This document shows positions 59,201 to 64,000 of a stretch of 64,000 nt of DNA, one piece after another. The notes beneath the pieces are model-generated. The model did no database searches and was not told the origin of the DNA. It saw nothing but the letters and a program-made list of their open reading frames with translations. Location: the NCBI GenBank assembly GCA_963770155.1, contig CAVYOE010000001.1, forward strand, positions 1,550,001 through 1,614,000. Reading direction: 5' to 3'. The translations under genes were made by a program, and so were the position numbers. This stretch comes from CAVYOE01 sp963770155 (GTDB lineage: Bacteria; Actinomycetota; Thermoleophilia; Solirubrobacterales; 70-9). Position 1 is the first letter of the stretch. Each line of letters opens with the position of its first letter.

Positions 59201-60660
59201 ACCGGGAGCTTCTTCGCCCGCTTCCTGCACTTCCGGCGGGCCTTCTTCGACTTCTTCTTCTTGCACTTCTTCAACGCGGCCGCGCGCCGGCCGGTGGCCG
59301 GCGTTGCCGCGGGCGGCGCCGGAGGCACGAACTGAAGCTCGAAGGCGCCGATGTCGGTGCCGTCGCTGCCAAACAGGTTGGGAACGTCCGGGAAGTCAGA
59401 CGGGCGGCCAAGATCGCGCTGGTCGGTCGTCTCGCCAGCACTCGCGATGCCACGATCGATCGCGGGAGTGCCTGGGAGCAAGGCGATCGTCTCGCTAGGG
59501 CCGCCGTTAGACCCGAGGCCGCCGATCCCCGGATTGGGCACGTTCCGCTGGTCGGTGCCATCGCTGAAGCCGCAGGTGTCGGTCGGCGATTCGAGGTTGT
59601 GGCCAAGAGTGGTGGTCGCAAACGGAGGCGGGCCGCAGTTCTGGATCGCGGGAGCCGAGGCGACCAGCGTGTTCTTGACGCTCGCCGTACCGTTCGCCCG
59701 GTAGAGGTTGGCAATTGCAAAGTCCGGGGCCGTGGCCGAGTTGGCGGCGATGGTCGAGCTTGTCAGGAAGAGCGCCGTTCCGCCTTGATAGATCCCCGAA
59801 CCGAGCGCGAGGTCGCCGTCCGCCGCGCTCGCCGTGGCGGAGTTGCCGCTCACCGTGCTGCGGTCAATGGTCACCGTGCCGCCGCTGATATTGGCGATTC
59901 CGGCGCCGCTCACGGAGGCATCCCCCATCGGGTCCGGGGCGGAGGCAGTGGCGATGTTTCCACTCACCGTGCTCTTGTTCAGGAACAGGAGCGCCGAGCC
60001 GCCGGAATTGGTGATCCCGGCCCCGAACACGTTTGCAGCGAAGTTGCCGTCCACGGTGACCACGGCTTGGTTGGCAGTCACATTGCTGTGGTTGAGAGTG
60101 AGCGTGCCGTTGTTGTTGATTCCGGCGCCGAAGACCTGCGACGTGGTCGCCGGATCCGGCCCGGCCGGTCCGCTGACGTTCTGGGTCACCGTGACTCCGT
60201 TGAGGGTCAGGTTCGCGGCGATGAAGTTCTGGATCCCTGCCGAGAAATAGTTGGTGCCGACGTCGTTCCTTCCCCCCTTCACCGTCAGCCCCGATACCTT
60301 CGTGACCGGTGCCCCGCCGCCGTTGCTCAGAACCGTATCGGCCGCCTGGTTGCCGTCGATGGTGAGCAGCCCGGCGCCCGGGCCCTGGATCTCGAGGTTG
60401 TCGGAGATCGAGGGCAGAGACGAGGCGAGCGTGATCGCGCCGTCGAAGGAGGGGATGTTGAACGTGATCGTGTCCGGAACCCCGGGGGACGCGTTGGCCA
60501 AGGTGATCTTCTCGCGCAGGGTCCCGGCGCCGGAGTCCGCGTCATTGACGACCACATAGGGAATAGCAGCGGCTGATCCCGGCAGGAGCAGCACGGCGAC
60601 GACCGCAAGGCCGGCGATCCGGCTCCCGAGTATCGACCCCTGGCGGAACTCCACTCCCAT
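59197..60660 (-). CDS. secreted beta-helix protein with choice-of-anchor domain and basic Cys tail
   Basis: 487 residues. A signal peptide (IAGLAVVAVLLLPGSAAAIP) precedes a right-handed parallel beta-helix with repeated GAGI.N.GG..T and STVSGN units (residues 60-330). The choice-of-anchor Q-like C-terminal domain shows GGPSETIALLPGTPAIDRG and DIGAFEL. The final 30 residues are a lysine-rich tail with C-x11-C (CKKKKSKKARRKC) ending in LPV, nearly the same as the tail of the protein at 2845-3570. Probably displayed on the surface and binding or cleaving polysaccharide. Confidence 0.85.
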   Translation of the reverse strand: MGVEFRQGSILGSRIAGLAVVAVLLLPGSAAAIPYVVVNDADSGAGTLREKITLANASPGVPDTITFNIPSFDGAITLASSLPSISDNLEIQGPGAGLLTIDGNQAADTVLSNGGGAPVTKVSGLTVKGGRNDVGTNYFSAGIQNFIAANLTLNGVTVTQNVSGPAGPDPATTSQVFGAGINNNGTLTLNHSNVTANQAVVTVDGNFAANVFGAGITNSGGSALLFLNKSTVSGNIATASAPDPMGDASVSGAGIANISGGTVTIDRSTVSGNSATASAADGDLALGSGIYQGGTALFLTSSTIAANSATAPDFAIANLYRANGTASVKNTLVASAPAIQNCGPPPFATTTLGHNLESPTDTCGFSDGTDQRNVPNPGIGGLGSNGGPSETIALLPGTPAIDRGIASAGETTDQRDLGRPSDFPDVPNLFGSDGTDIGAFELQFVPPAPPAATPATGRRAAALKKCKKKKSKKARRKCRKRAKKLPV

Positions 60661-60692
60661 CTCCTGAAGCGTACTCCGATCTGGGCGGGCGG

Positions 60693-61124
60693 CTAGATCA
60701 GGCTGGTTGTCCCGGCCGCCCGCAGGGCCAGGAAGAAGATGACGATGCAGGAGACCGCCATGATCCCGGTCTCGCGGCGGAAGATCTCCAGCGCGAGCTC
60801 CCGCTGCTCGGTGGGCGGCAGCGACTCGAACTCGGTCTCGCCGATCTCCTGGCCGGCGGCGCCGGCGCGGGCGCCCTCCCCCAGCAGGGAAACGGCGAGC
60901 GGAAGGACGCCGTAGAGGACGTGGAGCTCGTCGTAGTCACGGCCGAAGAAGATCAGCAGCATCCCGAGCAGCACCTGCGCCACGACGGCGCCCTGGGTCA
61001 GCCGCAGCAGGTACCAGAACCACTCCGAGGGCCGGCGCTGGAGCCACGACAGCCCACCGAGGATCCCGCTCGCGAGGCTGAGCGCAAGGACCGCGGCCCC
61101 GATCACGACATGCACTGCTGTCAT
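60693..61124 (-). CDS. four-helix membrane protein, unknown function
   Basis: 143 residues. Helices are visible at the N-terminus (VHVVIGAAVLALSLASGILG), middle (QGAVVAQVLLGMLLIFFGR) and C-terminus (AVSCIVIFFLALRAAGTTS), with an acidic loop between (EIGETEFESLPPTEQREL). ATG 61124 is chosen because a longer start adds only non-family residues. It lies next to the nuo operon in the opposite direction. Confidence 0.65.
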   Translation of the reverse strand: MTAVHVVIGAAVLALSLASGILGGLSWLQRRPSEWFWYLLRLTQGAVVAQVLLGMLLIFFGRDYDELHVLYGVLPLAVSLLGEGARAGAAGQEIGETEFESLPPTEQRELALEIFRRETGIMAVSCIVIFFLALRAAGTTSLI

Positions 61125-61163
61125 GCGCGGAAAAGCACTATGTAACACCCTCGCACAAAGTTG

Positions 61164-61169
61164 TATAAC
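61164..61169 (+). promoter_or_regulatory. -10 box upstream of nuoA
   Basis: TATAAC (5 of 6 matches to TATAAT), 14 bases before the nuoA ATG in an otherwise GC-rich spacer. The matching -35 is unclear. Confidence 0.4.
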
Positions 61170-61183
61170 GCCTCGTAGAGGCC

Positions 61184-61546
61184 ATGTTGCAGAGCTACCT
61201 ACCCGTTCTTGTCTTCGCCGGCCTCGGATTGGCGGTCGGGGGGGCCTTTGCTCTTCTCAACGGCGTCATCGGCCGGCGCAAGCGCCCCGTGACCGCGAAG
61301 TCCGAGCCATACGAGTGCGGCCTCCCGACCCAGGTCTCGAGGACTTTCCGGTTCGGCGTCAGTTTCTACATGGTCGCGATGCTGTTCATCCTCTTCGACA
61401 TCGAGGTTGTCTTCCTCTATCCGGTGGGGACGATCGTCAACAGCGCCGAGAGCATCTTCGTCCTCGCCGAGATCCTGATCTTCGTCTTCCTGCTGGCAGT
61501 CGCCCTCGTCTTCGTCTGGCGCCGAGGGGCGCTCGATTGGAAATAG
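61184..61546 (+). CDS. nuoA: NADH-quinone oxidoreductase subunit A
   Basis: 120 residues with three membrane helices and the family motifs SEPYECGLPTQVSRTFRFGV and MLFILFDIEVVFLYPVGTI. First gene of the complex I operon, which continues past the right edge. Part of the proton-pumping membrane arm. Confidence 0.96.
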   Translation: MLQSYLPVLVFAGLGLAVGGAFALLNGVIGRRKRPVTAKSEPYECGLPTQVSRTFRFGVSFYMVAMLFILFDIEVVFLYPVGTIVNSAESIFVLAEILIFVFLLAVALVFVWRRGALDWK

Positions 61547-62268
61547 AGCGCGGCCAGCCCGCCACTGACGCAGGGCAGCCACGCTCGCCGGAGGAGTTTC
61601 GGGCCAAGCAGCTACGCGCCCGCGACATGCTGCGCGGCGACATGTCCGGGGACGAGCTCGACCGTTACGTCGAAGACGCCCTGCTCACCGGCCGGCTCGA
61701 GAACGCGCTCAACTGGGCCCGCGCCAACGCGATCTTTCCGGCCACCTTTGGGCTTGCCTGCTGCGCGATCGAGATGATGTCGATGGTCACCGCGCGCTAC
61801 GACATCGCGCGGTTCGGCGCCGAGGCGTTCCGCGCCTCCCCGCGCCAAGCCGACATGCTGATCCTTTCGGGCCGGGTCTCGATCAAGATGGCGCCGGTCG
61901 TCCGCCGCGTCTACGACCAGATGCTGGAGCCGAAGTGGGTGATCGCGATGGGCGCCTGCTCATCGTCCGGCGGCATGTTCGCCAACTACGCGGTGGTCCA
62001 GGGAGCCGACAAGTTCATGCCGGTCGACATCCACGTGCCGGGATGCCCGCCGCGGCCCGAAGCGCTCCTCCACGGCTTCAACAAGCTCCAGCGCCTGGTC
62101 CGCGGCGACCCCGACCTCGGCTGGCGCCAGCGCTACAACGCGGCCGGCACCGAGGAATGGGCGCGGCTTGAATCCGGCGAGCCGAGCGCCGAGGCCCTCA
62201 ACGCCGCCAAGCGGGTCGCCGAGATGGGCACCAGCGAGCCCGCGGAGGAGGTGAGCACGGATGCCTGA
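61537..62268 (+). CDS. nuoB: NADH-quinone oxidoreductase subunit B
   Basis: 243 residues from a TTG at 61537 that overlaps the nuoA end by 10 bases. The cluster N2 ligands are visible: FGLACCAIEMMSM (tandem cysteines), MGACSSSGGMF and VPGCPPRPEALL. The N-terminus is longer than usual; an ATG at 61627 would give a protein of more standard length. It forms the junction between peripheral and membrane arms. Confidence 0.95.
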   Translation: MEIERGQPATDAGQPRSPEEFRAKQLRARDMLRGDMSGDELDRYVEDALLTGRLENALNWARANAIFPATFGLACCAIEMMSMVTARYDIARFGAEAFRASPRQADMLILSGRVSIKMAPVVRRVYDQMLEPKWVIAMGACSSSGGMFANYAVVQGADKFMPVDIHVPGCPPRPEALLHGFNKLQRLVRGDPDLGWRQRYNAAGTEEWARLESGEPSAEALNAAKRVAEMGTSEPAEEVSTDA

Positions 62269-62803
62269 TGCCCCCGGGCTCGAGCTGATCGCACAGGAGA
62301 TCAACGAGGCCCACGAGGGGGCCGTGATCGAGACCTCGTTCGAGTACGAGCACGCGACGCTGATCGTCAATCCGGAGTGGATCCTCGGCGTCCTGGGCTG
62401 GCTCCGCGACACCCCCGCGCAGGAGTACCGGTTCCTCGCAAGCCTCCACGCCGCCGACTACCTGCCCGCGACGCCGCGATTCGCGGTCCACTACGAGCTG
62501 CTCAACATGCCGCGGGTCGAGCGCATCGCGGTCAAGGCGCTGCTCGAGGACCCCGGGGCGGGCAACGGCGGGGAAGCGCTTCCGGAGCTCGACTCCTGCG
62601 TCGAGCTGTTCGCGACCGCCGAGTACCAGGAGCGCGAGGTCTACGACATGTTCGGGATCGTCTTCCGCGGCCACCCCGACCTCCGCCGGATCCTGATGCC
62701 GGAGGACTACGTCGGCTGGCCCCAGCGCCGCGACTTCCCCGTCGGCGGCGAGCCGGTCCTGTTCACAAAGGACGAGCCCGGGTCTCCCGGGTGGTACGAG
62801 TGA
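62261..62803 (+). CDS. nuoC: NADH-quinone oxidoreductase subunit C
   Basis: 180 residues of the 30-kDa subunit family: ATAEYQEREVYDMFGIVF, GHPDLRRILMPEDYVGWPQR and RDFPVGGEPV are characteristic. Its ATG overlaps the nuoB end by eight bases. Peripheral arm subunit contacting NuoD. Confidence 0.95.
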   Translation: MPDAPGLELIAQEINEAHEGAVIETSFEYEHATLIVNPEWILGVLGWLRDTPAQEYRFLASLHAADYLPATPRFAVHYELLNMPRVERIAVKALLEDPGAGNGGEALPELDSCVELFATAEYQEREVYDMFGIVFRGHPDLRRILMPEDYVGWPQRRDFPVGGEPVLFTKDEPGSPGWYE

Positions 62804-64000
62804 GCCAACCGATCGAAGATCCCGCGATCGAGTCGATCGAGGCTGCGATCGCAGCCGGACGCGACCCGGGCGGTCCCGGCGAGCCGCCGGAGCTGCTGCC
62901 CGAACAGGAAGTGATGACGATCAACATGGGACCGCACCACCCGGCGACCCACGGGGTGCTGCGGCTGGCAGTCGAGCTCCAGGGCGAGAAGGTGCTCGAC
63001 CTGAAACCCGTGGTCGGCTACCTCCACACCGGGATCGAGAAGTCCTGCGAGCAGCACTCCTACTGGAAGGCGATCACCTTCGTTGAGCGCATGGACTACC
63101 TCTCCTACTTCTTCCAGATGCAGGCCTTTTGCGGCTGCATCGAGCGCATGGTCGGCCTCGAGATCCCCGAGCGCGCCTCCTACATCCGCGTGATCCACAT
63201 GGAGCTCGGCCGGATCATGTCCCACCTGGTCTGGCTCGGGACCTCCGCCCTCGACCTCGGCGCGATCTCGATGTTCTGGTACTGCTTCCGCGAGCGCGAC
63301 CGGATCCTCGACCTGTTCGAGATGTCGACCGGCCAGCGCATGCACACGCGCTACTTCCAGGTCGGCGGAGTGATGGAGGACCTCCCCGCAGGCTTCGAGG
63401 AGAAGCTGCGCTCCTTCTGCCAGGAGATGCCGACGCGGGTCGACCAGTTCGAGGCCCTGCTCGACCGCAACGAGATCTTCCTGCAGCGCACCAAGGACGT
63501 CGGCACGGTCTCGCGAGAGCGCCTGCTCGAGCTCGGCGTCACCGGGCCGCTGCTCCGCGCCACCGGCGAGCCCTGGGACCTGCGCAAGGCCGATCCCGAT
63601 CTCGTCTACGACCGCTTCGACTTCCAGATCCCGGTCGGGACGGTCGGTGACTGCTACGACCGCTACCGGGTCCGCGTCCAGGAGATGCGGGAGTCGACCC
63701 GGATCATCGAACAGGCGCTAGACGGCATGCCGGAGGGTCCGATCAGGGCCGACGACCGCAAGTACTCGCTGCCGCCCCGCGACGAGCTCTCCACTTCGAT
63801 GGAGGCGCTGATCCACCACTTCAAGCTGGTCACCGAGGGCTTCCGTGTCCCGCCCGGCGAGCTCTACCACGCGATCGAGGGGCCCCGGGGCGAGCTCGGC
63901 TGCTTCATCGTCGCCGACGGCTCGGCCAAGCCCGCCCGCGTCCACTTCCGCGACTCCAGCTTCGTCAACCTCCAGGCCCTCCGCGAGATGTCGGTCGGCG
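62800..64000 (+). CDS. nuoD: NADH-quinone oxidoreductase subunit D (3' end beyond the right edge)
   Basis: About 400 codons are present and the frame is open at the end. The 49-kDa subunit landmarks are MTINMGPHHPATHGVLRLAV near residue 45, GYLHTGIEKSCEQHSYWKAI near residue 72, and ELGRIMSHLVWLGTSALDLG near residue 138. It forms the quinone pocket with NuoB. It starts with GTG overlapping the nuoC stop as GTGA. Only the C-terminus is missing, because of the window edge. Confidence 0.95.
   Translation, partial: MSQPIEDPAIESIEAAIAAGRDPGGPGEPPELLPEQEVMTINMGPHHPATHGVLRLAVELQGEKVLDLKPVVGYLHTGIEKSCEQHSYWKAITFVERMDYLSYFFQMQAFCGCIERMVGLEIPERASYIRVIHMELGRIMSHLVWLGTSALDLGAISMFWYCFRERDRILDLFEMSTGQRMHTRYFQVGGVMEDLPAGFEEKLRSFCQEMPTRVDQFEALLDRNEIFLQRTKDVGTVSRERLLELGVTGPLLRATGEPWDLRKADPDLVYDRFDFQIPVGTVGDCYDRYRVRVQEMRESTRIIEQALDGMPEGPIRADDRKYSLPPRDELSTSMEALIHHFKLVTEGFRVPPGELYHAIEGPRGELGCFIVADGSAKPARVHFRDSSFVNLQALREMSVG

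Overview
The window is GC-rich, densely packed bacterial chromosome. It carries GTG and TTG starts, many 4-base stop/start overlaps, GlcP-independent sugar entry through a ROK kinase, cytochrome bd, SnoaL/NTF2-like paralogues starting MSEENVE, and secreted proteins with very basic C-termini. Together these suggest an actinomycete, probably of class Thermoleophilia (Solirubrobacterales-like). The lineage is an inference from gene content; there is no rRNA in the window.

Layout. 1-14.3 kb: central carbon metabolism, with transketolase (cut by the left edge), ribose-5-phosphate isomerase, a GH15 glucoamylase/trehalase overlapping a ROK sugar kinase, 6-phosphogluconolactonase, 6-phosphogluconate dehydrogenase and glucose-6-phosphate dehydrogenase. 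A CPA-type antiporter and cytochrome bd oxidase (cydAB) lie among them. 14.3-21.7 kb: a cyclophilin, a secreted trypsin-like protease, small membrane or acidic proteins, an MMPL transporter, a DUF2294 protein, a STAS protein and a fatty-acid desaturase. 21.7-29.5 kb: an accessory island of minus-strand SnoaL-like paralogues separated by two families of intergenic repeats, with a zinc-ribbon gene, a flavoprotein and a secreted protein interspersed. 29.7-42.4 kb: methyltransferase, GT-C membrane glycosyltransferase, several secreted proteins, two tRNAs, L,D-transpeptidase, PLP aldolase/racemase, SpoIID-like protein, aldehyde dehydrogenase. 42.5-48.9 kb: fumarase, lipoprotein, MarR regulator, VOC and NTF2-like proteins and isoleucyl-tRNA synthetase; four of these genes contain apparent single-base frameshifts. 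48.9-61.1 kb: thioredoxin, dolichol-phosphate-mannose-synthase-like glycosyltransferase, aldonolactone oxidase, STAS protein, tRNA-Ser, GH26-like enzyme, MsrB, NarL-type regulator, seryl-tRNA synthetase, cytochrome c and flavin reductase. 61.2 kb to the right edge: start of the complex I operon, nuoA-B-C-D.

The main unusual features are as follows. (1) The 21.9-29.5 kb array: a near-identical start cassette (about 20 bp upstream plus the first 5-8 codons) precedes SnoaL genes and also non-homologous genes, and the intergenic spacers belong to two repeat families. (2) Four otherwise unrelated secreted proteins share a basic C-terminal tail with an exact C-x11-C spacing. (3) Ten single-base frameshifts fall within 4.8 kb (43.0-47.8 kb), nine of them +1, seven of those in ileS. 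This is most likely a local consensus problem, but it is unusual enough to check. (4) Many genes have a TANNNT box 6-7 bases before the start codon and no Shine-Dalgarno sequence, indicating widespread leaderless transcription.
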